DNA of 64,000 nt from Isoetes taiwanensis. Its lineage: Eukaryota; Streptophyta; Lycopodiopsida; Isoetales; Isoetaceae. A model generated the notes under the pieces. It searched no databases and was not told the DNA's origin. It worked only from the letters and a program-made list of their open reading frames with translations. Both the position numbers and the translations under genes were made by a program. The DNA is taken from positions 1,788,298 to 1,852,297 of the forward strand of contig JAJEKV010000046.1 in assembly GCA_021234155.1 (NCBI GenBank), given 5' to 3'. Shown in pieces: positions 47,061 through 58,513 of this stretch. The number at the start of each line of letters is the position of its first letter. Within the stretch, counting starts at the first letter, position 1.

Positions 47061-48357
47061 TAGTAGTCCCTTCAACCGCCTATTCCGACGCTAATTGGCT
47101 CACGACTGCATGTCTCCGGGCCAATGCGGAAGAAGGTGATAACGCGACGGGCGATTCACAGGCATTGAGCCCTGGGGCTTTTGCTCGAACAATGCGCATC
47201 AGAAGTCCACGAAATGCCATGCGAGATAGGATTTGATCTGGATGCTTTTGGTAAGATCCTCTCTGCCTCCTCCGAGTCCACGTACCACCACATTATGACG
47301 CCGGGACGCCCCGCCCCGCCGCCACCGAAGGCGGGCAACATTAGCCGTCCCAATCGGCCGGTGATGCCTCGTTACCCGGTGTGGGTTGTTCACCGCAAGG
47401 GCGGTGTGGTGTCGCGAGATGGAGCAAGTGGTGTCATGGCTTTGTTTGGCGATTAGTGGGCTGTGGGGCATGTGTGCTTGTCTGGCCCCGGGTTACGACC
47501 CGCCGCGGAGTCCGGAGCCTAGCTCTGTTGAAATCTCCGATGCTTGGCCAACTCATTCGCACCGCCGTAATTGTTCATGGACCCCGGCATGATTGCCTTG
47601 TTGGGTAATGGTTGCTGCTCGAGCTCTTGTATCTCCTGATCTTGTGTCTCAGCCCTACTCTGTAGGGTTCTTAGCTATGCCTGGCTGGCTTTGAAGGCGA
47701 CTCGGGACAAGCCAGTATTATGGTGGCGAGACCCTTCGGGGACTTGAGGCGGGGGAGATAGTTGCCACTTGATCCCTGCTCAACACCCTCGCTGTCCCGC
47801 CATAGTCTCTATGGTGATGAGGAGGGAATCCACAGCGAGCTTCAGCAGTCAGCAAGCGGCCACATCTTTATCCTCGCATTGCCTCTCAAAGTGTGCTGCC
47901 GGCCCGGTCTTCTAAGCTGGCGCATCGCGGGTCCCCATCTCACGCAATCCATTGCCTTTTCACGCCAATCGTCTTTTGAGCACGCGTGGGGACGCCGAAG
48001 ATTGTATCTCTAGCTACCCGGTCCCCGCAATTCGGGTTCTGTTGCTCTCAATCTATTCCTCCATTGTTTCATGGCCCTCGTCTGCGCCTGTGTCAGGCTT
48101 GAGCATCCTTCATCCGTCTCACAGGTCAATCTCATAGATTGGGCCTTCGCCCGGGCCTCCCTCCTCATGGAAGAGGTTTCTCCGTTGTCCTTGTTATCCG
48201 ACCGGGGCCGTTTTCGCGGCGGTCCCTCCCCCTGGTTCTCCCAGGTGGGCTGGGGCTGGGGAATGTCTCCCTCCACCTGGTTCTCCCAGGTGGGCTGGGG
48301 CTGGGGAATGTCTCCCTCCAAATGGGGGTTTGGGCAAGGGGCTACAGAAGTGGCCAT
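47060..48357 (-). pseudogene. LINE ORF1 (broken)
   Basis: The ATG at 48357 (MATSVAPCPNPHLEG) opens 115 codons containing a perfect 14-residue tandem duplication (EGDIPQPQPTWENQ twice; 42-bp units at about 48233-48320), a basic patch (PPRKRPRSDNKD) and an Arg-rich helical region. Downstream, RRHNVVVRGLGGGREDL (about 47.3 kb) resembles the RNA-binding part of plant LINE ORF1 proteins. Frame breaks between them. Confidence 0.55.
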
Positions 48358-48610
48358 GAGGTTGTATGGTATGGAAGGGGATTAGAGAGCTAAAGGGCTA
48401 TTGAGAATTGAGAAATATTTAAAAAATATAAACGATGCCTGCCCTCAGTGGTTGGCACGGGGGGTTTGAGGGTGTTCAACCCTGGGGGAGGGAAGTTCGA
48501 TTTCGGCTACTGTCGAAATTCTTTTGGGATGGGCTTGGTTCGAAGAAGCTTTTTGGAATAGGTTGGAATGGGATTGGACACAAGAAAGAAGCAGAAGGCG
48601 ACTCACCCAG

Positions 48611-49105
48611 CGAATTTTGAGTGTGTTAGAACCTGGCACACTCTACTCACCTAGCGAATTTTGAGTGTGCTAGAACATGGCACACTCTATTGGCGTGCCG
48701 TGAATTTTGAGTGTGCTAGAACCTGGCACACTCTATTGGCGCGCCGTGAATTTTGAGTGTGCTAGAACCTGGCACACTCTACTCACCCAACGAATTTTGA
48801 GTGTGCTAGAACATGGCACACTCTATTGGCGCGCCGTGAGTCGTCTCACTTTGAGTGATGCTACAACCTGGCACACTCTATTGGCGCGCCGTGAGTTGTC
48901 TCAACAGCAAATTTTGAGTGTGCACACTCTAGTCACCCAGCGAATTTTGAGTGTGCTAGAATCTGGCACACTCTATTGGCGCGCCGTGAGTCATCTCACG
49001 CAGCGAATTTTGAGTGTGCTAGAACCTGGCACACTCTACTCACCCAACGAATTTTGAGTGTGCTAGAACCTGGCACACTCTATTGGGGCGCCGTGAGTCG
49101 TCTTG
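48611..49105. repeat. Minisatellite with palindromic unit, ~10 copies
   Basis: Units begin AATTTTGAGTGTGCTAGAAC and continue CTGGCACACTCT, then one of two endings: ATTGGCGCGCCGTG(AGTCGTCTC) or ACTCACCCAACG. Each unit contains AGTGTGC...GCACACT, a 7-bp inverted repeat. Copies begin near 48613, 48657, 48706, 48748, 48792, 48850, 48909, 48942, 49006 and 49050. The repeat-peptide frame across it (LEPGTLYWRAV) is not taken as a gene. Confidence 0.92.
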
Positions 49106-49340
49106 GTGAGAGATGGAGGGCTAGAGAGAGAAGGTGGGCCAAGGGGCTAGAGAGAGAAGGTGGAAATGGTGGCAAGAGAGAGAAGGTGGGCCAAGGGGCG
49201 AGAGAGAGAAGGTGGGCCAAGGAAGGCTAGAGAGAGGAAGTGGAGCAAGGTGCTAGAGAGAGGATGTGGAGCAAGGCGCTAGAGAGAGGAAGTGGAGCAA
49301 GGCGCTAGAGAGAGCTAGAGAGAGAAGGTGGAAATGGTAA
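49106..49340. repeat. GA-rich minisatellite (~29-bp units)
   Basis: Tandem GCTAGAGAGAGAAGGTGG(GCC/AAA)AAGG-type units, with variants GGAAGTGGAGCAAGG; about eight copies. Confidence 0.88.
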
Positions 49341-49651
49341 TGCTCTGTCTAGTTACGGGATGATACTGCTAAGGGATTGACCAAGGCAGATGTCCGGTCT
49401 AGTGATGCTAGTTCAGGCCGGGTTTTTTTTTAGGAACTTCATCTCACTTGGTACATCTAGTGACACTTCCTACCCTTCTGCCTTGTGGCCAGAGTTGTAA
49501 AGATTATCCTATAGTAGCATCTAGGATGGGAAAAAAAATATATCTGAAAAGTTCCTTTGTAATAATATACTATGAGTAATATCTTACTGACTCTAAATTG
49601 TTTGCATCTGGCTGATCTACATTATTTGCATCTGGCTGAAAAAAATTGCAG
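49341..49651 (+). other. Non-coding, ends in intron-like acceptor
   Basis: No coding. Contains a short duplication of ATT.TTTGCATCTGGCTGA at 49600-49640 and ends AAAAAATTGCAG before an open frame, which fits a 3' splice site. Confidence 0.4.
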
Positions 49652-50241
49652 GAAGCATTTGATGAGGAGGAGTATCAAATTATTCTGCCTATTTGGAACA
49701 ACGAGCTAAAGACCATTGGGTATGACAAAAATAGGATTGAATGTCCAAACAGTGCTGTACAAACCATTATATGCTGCATCAAGAATATGAAAGTACATGA
49801 AATAATGCTGGAAAGGGAAGCCATGAGGAGTCCAGATCAGTTCTCAGCTGTGTCTCACCTTGGTTTTAGTGAATGGATACTCTTATTACCCCTTATCAAC
49901 AGGCTTTCAGATAAAGAGGAGGAGGTCGCCCCCTTCATCTACGGGCTGTATGACAGTTTGGCTCAAAAAATATACAATTGGACTAAAACAGAAGATGAAC
50001 TTGTTAAGAATTTCATCATTGGAGTCACTGCACTAGAAGATGTTAATGAAATTATTAAAAAATATGATAATGGTGGAGAATTTACTAGTCATGCATTCAA
50101 TCAGTTTTGTGCTGATCATGGCATTGAGCACCAAACTACCGAGCCTCATAATCCACAACGTAATGGCATTGTTGAGCGGAAGAATCGCAGCATTGTTGAT
50201 ATGGCACGTTACTTGCTCGCTCAATCCTCAGCATCCATTTA
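49652..50241 (+). pseudogene. Chimeric frame: unknown exon fused to copia integrase
   Basis: An open frame without ATG runs uninterrupted from a TTGCAG acceptor. The first ~138 codons (EAFDEEEYQIILPIWNNEL ... YDSLAQKIYNWTKTEDEL) match no retrotransposon block I know. From 50066 it continues in frame as copia integrase: DNGGEFTSHAFNQF (second catalytic Asp), then EPHNPQRNGIVERKNRS (catalytic Glu). The integrase lacks its zinc finger and first Asp. The junction lies at IIKKY|DNGGEF, where copia normally has RSDNGGEF. Either a host exon joined a copia remnant, or decayed copia sequence is unrecognisable upstream. Confidence 0.6.
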
Positions 50242-52470
50242 ATTTTGGGCTGAAGAAGTAAGGTACTCAGTTTACCTTCTTAATTTATTGCCCACTGTTG
50301 CTGTGAAAAATCAGACCCCTGAACAAGCTTTCACTGGCATTAAGCCAAAATTCCCTCAATCGCATGTCTTTGGATGTGCTGCTTTTATGTTTATCCCCAA
50401 AGTTAATTGCAAGAAGCTTGAGCATACCAGCAAGAATATTATCTTTGTGGGTTCCTCTAACCAGTGCAAGCAAGGTTATAGGCTGATTGATTCGGACACT
50501 AAGAAGCTTTGTGTTAGTCGAGATGTTATTTTTCATGAAGCTGTCTCGGCATTTCAGCAAGGTTCAGAAACTCCTAATGTGGAATTTATTGATATCTCTG
50601 CATGGATAACATATGTCTTCACATCTTCTAATCCATCGGGCTCACTTTCTGATATTCTAGCACCTGCAGCAGTTCTACCGCCTGCATTACTTAACAACAC
50701 CTCTGCTTCCTGATGACAGAGCAGGTCTTGATCCATCTAATCAAGGAGGAGATCTTGACCTATCTCATCAAGGAGGAGATCCTGGTCATCCTGATCAAGG
50801 AGGAGTTGAAGAAGAACTTGGTCGAGGAAAAAGGAAGCATTTTCCTCCTCGAAGGTTTGTCTTTTATCCTGAAATTATGCCCATCATTATGGAGTTTGTG
50901 GTGTTTCTTTTATCAGTGAACCCACCAGCTATCGTGAAGTTATTTTATGTGCTGCTACACTTCATTGGCAACAGGCAATGGACCTCGAAATGGATTCTAT
51001 TGCTCAAAATGGCACTTGGGAATTGGTTCCTCTTCCTCATAATTGAAAGGTCATAATTAGTAAATGGGTCCACAAATATAAGCTCCATCCCGATGGCACC
51101 ATCAGTAGTTACAAAGCACCCTTGGTTGCACAGGGTTTCAGCCAGCAATATGGCATTGATACTTGGAAATAATTTCTCCACTAGTCAAGATGATGAGCAT
51201 TTGCATTCTTCTTGCAGTTGCTGCTCATTATAATCTTGGGGTTCATCAAATAGATGTCAAAATAACATTTCTTAATGGGAAACTTAATGAAGTAACCTCA
51301 GGGCTATATCAAAGATGGTGCTGAGCATTTAGTATATAAATTGACGAAAGCACTTTATGGGTTAAAGCAAGCATCACGTGCTTGGTATAAGACCATAGAT
51401 TCCTTCTTCAAAGACCAAGGATTTTAGCCAATTGAGGCTGATTCTAATGTTTACATCCGTCATCAAGGCAAGTTCTTACTCATCATTGCTTTGTATGTGG
51501 ATAATTCCTTGCTCATAGGCAACAATAATGAACACATTGTTGAATTTAAGACAAGGCTTGCTGCTAAGTTTCCAATGGTAGACTTGGTGAAGCTCGCTAT
51601 TGTTTGGGTTTATAAATTGTAAGAGACCAACAAAGGGATTCTTCATATCTCCTAAAAGAAGTATATTGAAAAAATGCTTGAGCGTTTTGGCAATGATTGC
51701 AATCCATCTAAAGTTCCTATGAATCCAGATTCTCTTCTCGCCAAGAAAGATTGCCCGCAATCTGATGCTGAGCGTTTTTCTATGGATAAAGCTCTATCTT
51801 GGCAATTGATTGGCTGTCTCATGTATTGCATGGTTTGAAACTGACCTGATATTGCTTTTGTGTTATAACTCTCAGCCAATTTTCAGCAGATTTAGGTCAT
51901 AAGCATTGGGAAATGGCCAAGCACAATACTTAAAGGGTACTGTTGATTATGGCCTTGTATATTGTAGCAGTAGCGATGCTTTTTCATTACTGACACGCAG
52001 TGATTCATCACTTAGCGATGTGATCGACAATTCTAGGTCCACATCTGGCATTTGTTTTTTGCTCGCCCATGCTGCCATTGCTTGGATCAGCAAGAAACAG
52101 GGCCATATATCTCTTTCTTCCACTGGAGCGGAGTATGTTGCAGCATATACAACAGCCCATGAGATATGAAGGACTTTCTTGTAGGAATTGGACAATGCAC
52201 TCGTGGACCAACAAGGATGCTTATGGATAACAAAGATGGCATTGTTTGGTGCTCCGCCGAAGTTCCGCATCCAAAGTCTAAGCATGTTCCCAAGCATTAC
52301 CATTTTGTGAGGATCTTATGGCTGATAAACAGGTTCAGATTGAGCATGTTTCTACACGAGACAATACTGCAGATCTCTTGACCAAGTCTTTGGCTTGCGA
52401 GCTCTTTGAGCAACATCGGCTTCGTATTGGTCTTGATAGATTCCAGATCTCATCTCCAGGAGGAGGAGGT
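50066..52470 (+). pseudogene. Ty1/copia pol remnant: integrase, RT, RNase H
   Basis: Integrase core continues to about 50.7 kb (FWAEEVRYSVYLLN, VFGCAAFMFIPK, FVGSSNQCKQGYRL). RT follows with AMDLEMDSIAQNGTWELVPL, KWVHKYKLHPDGTISSYKA, LYGLKQASRAWYK and YVDN at 51494-51505 in place of the catalytic YVDD. RNase H has ISKKQGHISLSSTGAEYVAA near 52.1 kb and VQIEHVSTRDNTADLLTKSL near 52.35 kb. Numerous stops and frameshifts; the mutated Asp alone would inactivate RT. Confidence 0.92.
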
Positions 52471-52839
52471 TGAACATGGAGATCGTGACCTCTCGTCAAG
52501 GAAGAATGTCGAGATACATGATATCGAGATCGCCATCTTGCTAGATATGCTGAAGCAGTCACTCATCGCTCAGCACAGTGGTGTTGAGAAAGTGCTGAAT
52601 TGAACTGTATCAACATCTTATCAGCAGCGATCACTGACCTAACTAAGTAACGTCTATCAATAGTGGGTTGTGGTTGAATGACTAATAATATTCTTAGTAT
52701 CACCATTTATTTATATAATTGTATTTCATGTATTGATACAACACTGAATACACTTCCATTTTGCCGTTGTTTTGAGATCTTGGGCTCTCGGATGTCGATG
52801 TGCATCCCCTTCCCTCCCTTTCTTGGTGCAATCTTGACA
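52452..52839 (+). repeat. Copia polypurine tract and 3' LTR
   Basis: CCAGGAGGAGGAGGT (polypurine tract, 52456-52470) precedes TGAACATGG; the LTR runs to ATCTTGACA at 52839, about 369 bp. It matches the reverse complement of 55489-55863 over most of its length. Confidence 0.85.
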
Positions 52840-52869
52840 GGTTAACGCTTAAATAACTGAATAGTATTC

Positions 52870-53900
52870 ATAGAGATATCATTCAAATGGATCCAGATGA
52901 TCCATCAAATTTTGGCCTCTTGCCTTTATCTTTCCTCCCAGTGCCATGGCTTGAAATAATGAAACAATAGTAAGAACAACCACGTGCTTGGCATTTATCC
53001 AGATTGATCAATAGCTTCACAAATCAGCATATGCCGGGTATCATAGCTTTGAGTACATAAACAATTTGCAATAATTGCCATATACACATAAGGAATTGCA
53101 CCAAACTGAACCAGCCACATGGCATTTATGAGAAGATTGATCCTCTCCCATTTTAGTAACTTCATCCCAATGAGGATGTTTCCGGCAAGGAGAGCATAAG
53201 TAAAATAATTATTGAATTGAGAATACCTTTTGAACCAAAGTAATGTCAAATTTGGTTTGCTGAATAACAATATGGTCAATTAGTCTCTTGCTCGAAGATA
53301 GTTGTGCTGCAAGCTTTCCACATTCTCTACAGAAGGAGATAGATTCTCCAATCATTAGGAGTGGGGGTGGGGGAGGGTTGGGATTGGGGGAGGGGAGGAT
53401 ATCCAAGAATGGAGTCGAAAGATTAGGAATTTAGAAGTTCTCAGCTGCTAGTTCCAAAACCTACTGTGCCTAAAGGCAGTTTTGAATAAATGGACTTCAT
53501 CTTCTGTATCCTATAAACATTTATCACACTTATTAGAAACTGCCATACCAAGCCTATATCTTTGGCATTTGTAGCTAGGGCTTTGTGCCAAAGCTGCCAA
53601 ATAAAAGATTTGACCTTATGGATTAATGGGTGAATTCCACATGAACTCTAGATTGATAATGTGTCTGCCCTCAGTAATGTCCCATTTAGAATAAAGAGAC
53701 AAGGTAATAAAGCTGGTGTTGATCCTACAGTCTGTGTTTCTAAACAATATAAACTCATTGCAAACATTAGCGATAGAAGGGCCAGTAGTATCCCAAGTTT
53801 TCTTAAGCAATTCAACAGGTAGACCATCTAGACCATTATCCATATCTTTGATGTTCGACCAGAGCTCTTCTTTGTAAATGGGACCCTCATAATATCATTG
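52870..53900 (-). mobile_element. LINE fragment (RT start and zf-RVT C-terminus)
   Basis: Minus strand: NGLDGLPVELLKKTWDTTGP and NVCNEFILF (53.84-53.75 kb) are the opening of a plant LINE RT. Directly downstream, SFIWQLWHKAL-like and KCDKCL...DTEDEVHLF (about 53.58-53.48 kb) are the zf-RVT module, so the RT core is deleted. A helical C-terminal stretch (AGNILIGMKLLKWERINLL) extends to about 52995. It is wedged between two copia halves. Confidence 0.7.
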
Positions 53901-53959
53901 TGTTGGTTCTCAACTTGAAGCTTGCTGATGTCATGTATCTCAGTTTCTGCTGCATTTGA

Positions 53960-55488
53960 AGAAGTCCCCATGATACGAGTGAAGTGATTTATAACTTACA
54001 AGAGTAGGGTGCTGATGAAAATCAAAACCTTCTACAGGCTGGGGCAGCTGATTGAGTGCTTTAAGATTGATGTGCCCAAGCCTCTTATACCATAAATCAC
54101 AAGTACCAATATTAGAAGCTACAAAAACAACTTGGTCAGCATATTCTTAGCACAAATGATAGAGATTACCTGTACGAATAGCATGAGCAAGGCTCTTTCC
54201 TGTAATTTTGTTGTGAGAACAATGCAGTCTTCACTAGCAAAGGAAACTATAGTGCCCATACAGTAAGGCGTGTAATAGATTTCAGATCTTTGCACAAAGT
54301 AGGAGCATACATTACCCCTTTAGGACTGAAAATACCAAGGCTAATGGGTAGTTGAATGTTACTCATTCCCGAGATTTTATGCTCACTATTGTCGTCAATT
54401 TGAACAATGTGATTGGAAAAGGTAAGTCTAAAAATTTCAAACCAATCTTTGTGCCAACTAATATGAGTTGAGCAAGGGGCTGCCACTTGTTTACAGAGAT
54501 ACACATAATCCGGGTGCAAGGAGCCACATTGGCTATGCTTATTTCTTTAACAATTTGGGTCACATTGGCTGAAGCTTTGTTTGTCTCCAAAGCTTTCAAT
54601 TTGTGCTCAAAATCTTTCATCTTCTTCCTACATTCTGCTATGGTATGATTACCTTTCTTGCAATAGGCACAGGTTTGTTGCTTGTGTGTTGTGCCTATGT
54701 TGTCAGCAGCCTTAAAGCCGTTGCTGCTACTGTTATTCTTCTTTTTCTTAGCTTTCTCATTCCCTTTTGCATAGGATCTAGGCTCAAAATGACCTGCAAA
54801 GAAAGCATTGTGCTTGTTTTTGATAATCCCAGCATTCTTCCTCATTATAATCTCCTCCTTGACGGAGTTGGTTGCACGATTGAGGTGGTCGACAATTTGC
54901 ATGAGATTGCTGCGCAAAGCATGGAAAGAATTGGGTAAGGACCTAAGAAAGAGAAATAATTGTAATGAAGCAGAGATCTTATTTTTCTCCCGAGGCTTCA
55001 ATATGCCAAAAAGTGTTCTTCATGTAATCTGCAAATTTATCAAGACTTTCAGTCTCTTCCTAGAGCATATTCACTACTTCATATAAATGCCCAATTTATG
55101 TATTGGTCTTCTTTTCATGCTATTGGACGAGAACCTCCCATAAATCATGGTTGTTCTCCTTTTGAACCTCATCAAGAAGAGATTCAGCAATAGAAAGCCC
55201 AATCGTAGCCATAGCCTTGTCATCCCAGCGCTGTCAAGCATTAAGAACAGATTTGTTCTTGCTATCTGATGCAAGCTCAGGTGCTGGTTCTTGGCCACTA
55301 ACAATTCCTCAAACTTTTTCAGCCTTAATAATGAGAGTCATTCTTCGTTTCCATCGTTGGAAACCTGTGCCATTGAAGATTGAATCCCATGACTGCCAGG
55401 GAAGGTAATTTGGTTGTAACTTGCATCTTTCTCTGTTGTTGTGTTGATCTGGAATCAATCTCAGCACACCTAGTGCTCTGATGCCATA
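53960..55488 (-). pseudogene. Ty1/copia gag-protease-pre-integrase remnant
   Basis: Minus strand, from the primer site at 55488 downward: gag start (NGTGFQRWKRRMTLII, about 55.37 kb), LFLRSLPNSFHALRSNL (about 54.96 kb), nucleocapsid knuckle CAYCKKGNHTIAEC (54630-54671), protease-end blocks (PISLGIFSPKGVMYAPTLCK, about 54.3 kb) and a GAG-pre-integrase motif (LWYKRLGHINLKALNQL, about 54.08 kb). Integrase, RT and RNase H are absent here but occur inverted at 50.07-52.47 kb. Several frame breaks. Confidence 0.85.
55470..55488 (-). promoter_or_regulatory. Copia primer-binding site (tRNA-iMet)
   Basis: The minus strand reads TATGGCATCAGAGCACTA next to the LTR, matching the copia TGGTATCAGAGC primer site with one change. 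Confidence 0.8.
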
Positions 55489-55863
55489 TCAAGATTTCAC
55501 CAAGAAAGCGAGAGAAGGAGATGCACACTAATATCCGAGAACCCAAGCTCCCAAAATAAAGGCAAAATGGAATTGTATTCAGTGTTGTATCAATACATGA
55601 AGTACAAAGATATAAATAAATGGTGATACTAAGAATAGTATTAGTCCTCCAATCGCAGCCCACTAATAACACCCGTTACTTAGTTACGTCGATGATTGGT
55701 GCTGATAAGGTGTTGATACTGTTCAATTCATCACTTTCTTAGCACCATTGTACTGAGTTCTCAGTCACGCTTCAGCATGTCTAGCATGGCGATCTCGACA
55801 TCATATATCTCGGCAGCTTTGACCTTCGATTATATCCTACTTTTTATTTCAAGGATCTGCCCA
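55489..55863 (-). repeat. Copia 5' LTR
   Basis: The reverse complement matches the LTR at 52471-52839 (shared GATCGCCAT, GAATTGAAC.GTATCAACA.CTTATCAGCA, CTTAGTATCACCATTTATTTATAT). The outer end is set tentatively at TGGGCAGATCC (minus strand), giving about 375 bp. Confidence 0.75.
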
Positions 55864-58513
55864 CATTCTTTGTAGCGCCAGGGGACACTCTCTCTCTAGG
55901 GTTAGGGTTTCGCCCATATTCTCTCACTAAAGCTCTGATCCCAGGCCCCAAAATGTTTACGTCGTCTTTTAGTCCTCTTTTTGGATTCTGAGCGTCCAAA
56001 ATGTCCTACGGGCAACACTTCTTCCCTATCTATTCTCTCACTAGGATTTTGCTCCCAGATCCCTCAAAATCTTGTGTGTTATAGCCACTTTTTTCATTGT
56101 TGCAACATAGCTTGTATCAAACTTCTTGCTCCTAGTTCTTGCCTATGGAGCGCTTTGTTTTCTAGGTTTCATTGCCCACAAAGGCATGTTGGTCCCTATT
56201 AACACATTTTGCGTCTCTTCCATAATGACACAAGGACTTTGTTCTGCTCCACTAGGATCTTCTTGTGGCAAAGCTTGGCACTATGAAATCACTACCTTAT
56301 CATTCACTTCCACGTTCTCTTCCGCAAATAGCCACATGAAAATTGCCTGCAACAACAAATTTAGGCCAGTCAAAAAACATCCAAGTATATACCAGCATAT
56401 ACCTGAAATATGCTATTTACCCACATAAGCGAGCAAGGGTTTGCTCGTTTGGGTTGCTTGCCAAGGGCAAATTACCTACTGTTCGGCCAATCACAAAAAA
56501 TATCTAGCTATATACTAGCATATAACTAGAATATACCCGTTATCCACATAAGCAAGGGTTTACACTTTAGAGCCAACCCAAAAATAAAAAAATAACAACA
56601 TTGGCATTTAACAACGAAAGTTGGAAGAACTTGAGGGAAAGAATTTTTTTCCAATTCAAAAATTAAAATTACGGGTTGAGTTAAAATTTCGGGTTGAGTT
56701 AGTGCATGGCATACAATTTCTCCAAGACATTCATGTATGTTTCTATAAAGAAGTTGCAAATTTCCAGTAGTAGACTTGAAATATCTGACTATACATTAAA
56801 AGATTTTCAGGTAGGCTCTAAAATGTTAAAAACACGTGGGAGGAATATTCTACAGTTCTTGTTGATGACTCGTTCCATTTCCCAATTCATTTTCTAGTCG
56901 TTTTTATGGTATCTTTTATTATAATACCTGATTTGACTAGCATAATTGTATGATGCTTTAGCGAGATTAATGGAAGCTTGATGCTACTTCATTTTCAAAG
57001 CTCCTCGTTACGACGTCTTCGGTCAACATAAAATAAATCATAAATATTGGTAATTATATCATGTTGAACATGAAAACACTATAGTTGTCAGACTTCTCCC
57101 TCAATAGGATGAGAGGATGAGCGCTCCAAAATCCCAGATCTAAATAGGAGGTCAAACACATTCTTAATAGTGACATTAAGAATTTTACCACTTCCTGGAA
57201 GCAGGTATTGAAAATAGTTTTGGGAGTTATAGCAATTTTCCCTTCTCAAAGAATGTCATACCAGATTTCTCTAAGAATGACCCAATTTAAAAAAAGAAAT
57301 CCCTATTTTCCATAACCATTTTTCGTATATGACCAAATTTTCACCTCCTTAATTTTTTGAGAAATGTCTGGATTTTCAGGGGGGGAACCCTCCCTAATTT
57401 CGAACCATGTCTGTAAGTTGTTCCGAATATCTATAATGAACAAGATGACAGGAATAATGTCAATTCCTCATGAGTACTTCAAAATTTACTCCATTAGAGA
57501 AAAGATTGTCAAACCACTTCGAAGAGCTAACTGCACCAAGGTTTAAAAAGATGCACGTAGTGGAACCTATATTAAAAACTGTCAACTGACTCCATAATTT
57601 ATAATAAACGTGAGAACATGCAGGCAGATGACCGAACAAAGAAGCTCACAATCTCAGGATACAAATTATACCAAATCATCACAATACATACCGACTGGCA
57701 TCACCAATGTTTCTTGGTACATTATCTGTTATACAGCTCCTTCCTTCTCCACCTATATACCATCATTAAATGTAAGCATTTCATACAAAGAGAAATCTCA
57801 AACAAACGTAGCATTAATGCTTACCCTGACAACAAAGTGCAAACAGCAGTAAAGCAACAACATGCATGCATGGCTCTTAAAATTGTTACTGCCATTTAAA
57901 CATGGGAAGAATATCCTAGAGAAAGCTTAGCATATGCATAATATGCCACTGGTCCCACAGAAAATTTCCAAAGGCCAACAGTCTTTTGGATTTTCTACCA
58001 GAATCTAAAATATGGTTGGCCTTAGTTCATTTGAACTCCAAGGATAGGGTCATGGAATAGCAGCGGTCCCTAGTTTGTACACACAGAATGAAACCAAAAA
58101 CAAAGCATCCAGATCGTGGGACCAATTGAAACAATCTCAATGCAGGTTGCTCTAACACTTGATAATTGTATCAGCAAGTTGGGCCACTTGTACATCAAAA
58201 ACTGTGCCTTCCTGCAATGATTCAACTCCAATAATAAACTAAATATTTTCCTTCAGCTTAAATCTGCAAGAAAAGAAGATGCACACAGAATAATTGACTG
58301 GTTAGAACTTTTTCAGAAATCAAGCTGGAAATATGCTCAGTAAAATAACAAAGGAACTCAAATAACTAATAGGCTAGAATTTTTTTTCCATTGAAGAGGA
58401 TATTGAACTATAAAGCTTCAATCATGAAGCCAAAATCCCTTTCCAATTTCCAAAGATATGACAAAAATATGATGGTACAGTCATTGCATAGGATGACTAT
58501 TTGAATAAAAGAA
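55864..58513. other. Intergenic, 3' side of the GTP cyclohydrolase gene
   Basis: No protein recognised. An imperfect ~75-bp duplication lies at 56369-56440 and 56480-56555 (CAAAAAA.ATC.A..TATATAC.AGCATATA, AAGCAAGGGTTT). The open frames here are short and unconserved. Confidence 0.5.

Larger units (their letters stand above)
43336..48400 (-). mobile_element. Near full-length LINE (decayed)
   Basis: A non-LTR retrotransposon on the minus strand: ORF1 (start 48357), endonuclease (about 46.75-45.8 kb), reverse transcriptase (about 45.8-44.0 kb), C-terminal region (43.9-43.4 kb) and a 3' tail of (TTCTA)n seen as AATAGAATAG repeats at 43336-43363. GC-rich compared with its surroundings and full of small frameshifts. 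The fragments at 1-930 and 2690-3133 are the same family. Confidence 0.85.

Noticed and set aside
48707-49057. Repeat protein (LEPGTLYWRAV units)
   Set aside because: Frame runs through a minisatellite with units that shift frame; no flanking coding context.
48611-49105. CRISPR-like array
   Set aside because: Repeats are adjacent with no unique spacers, in a plant nuclear setting.
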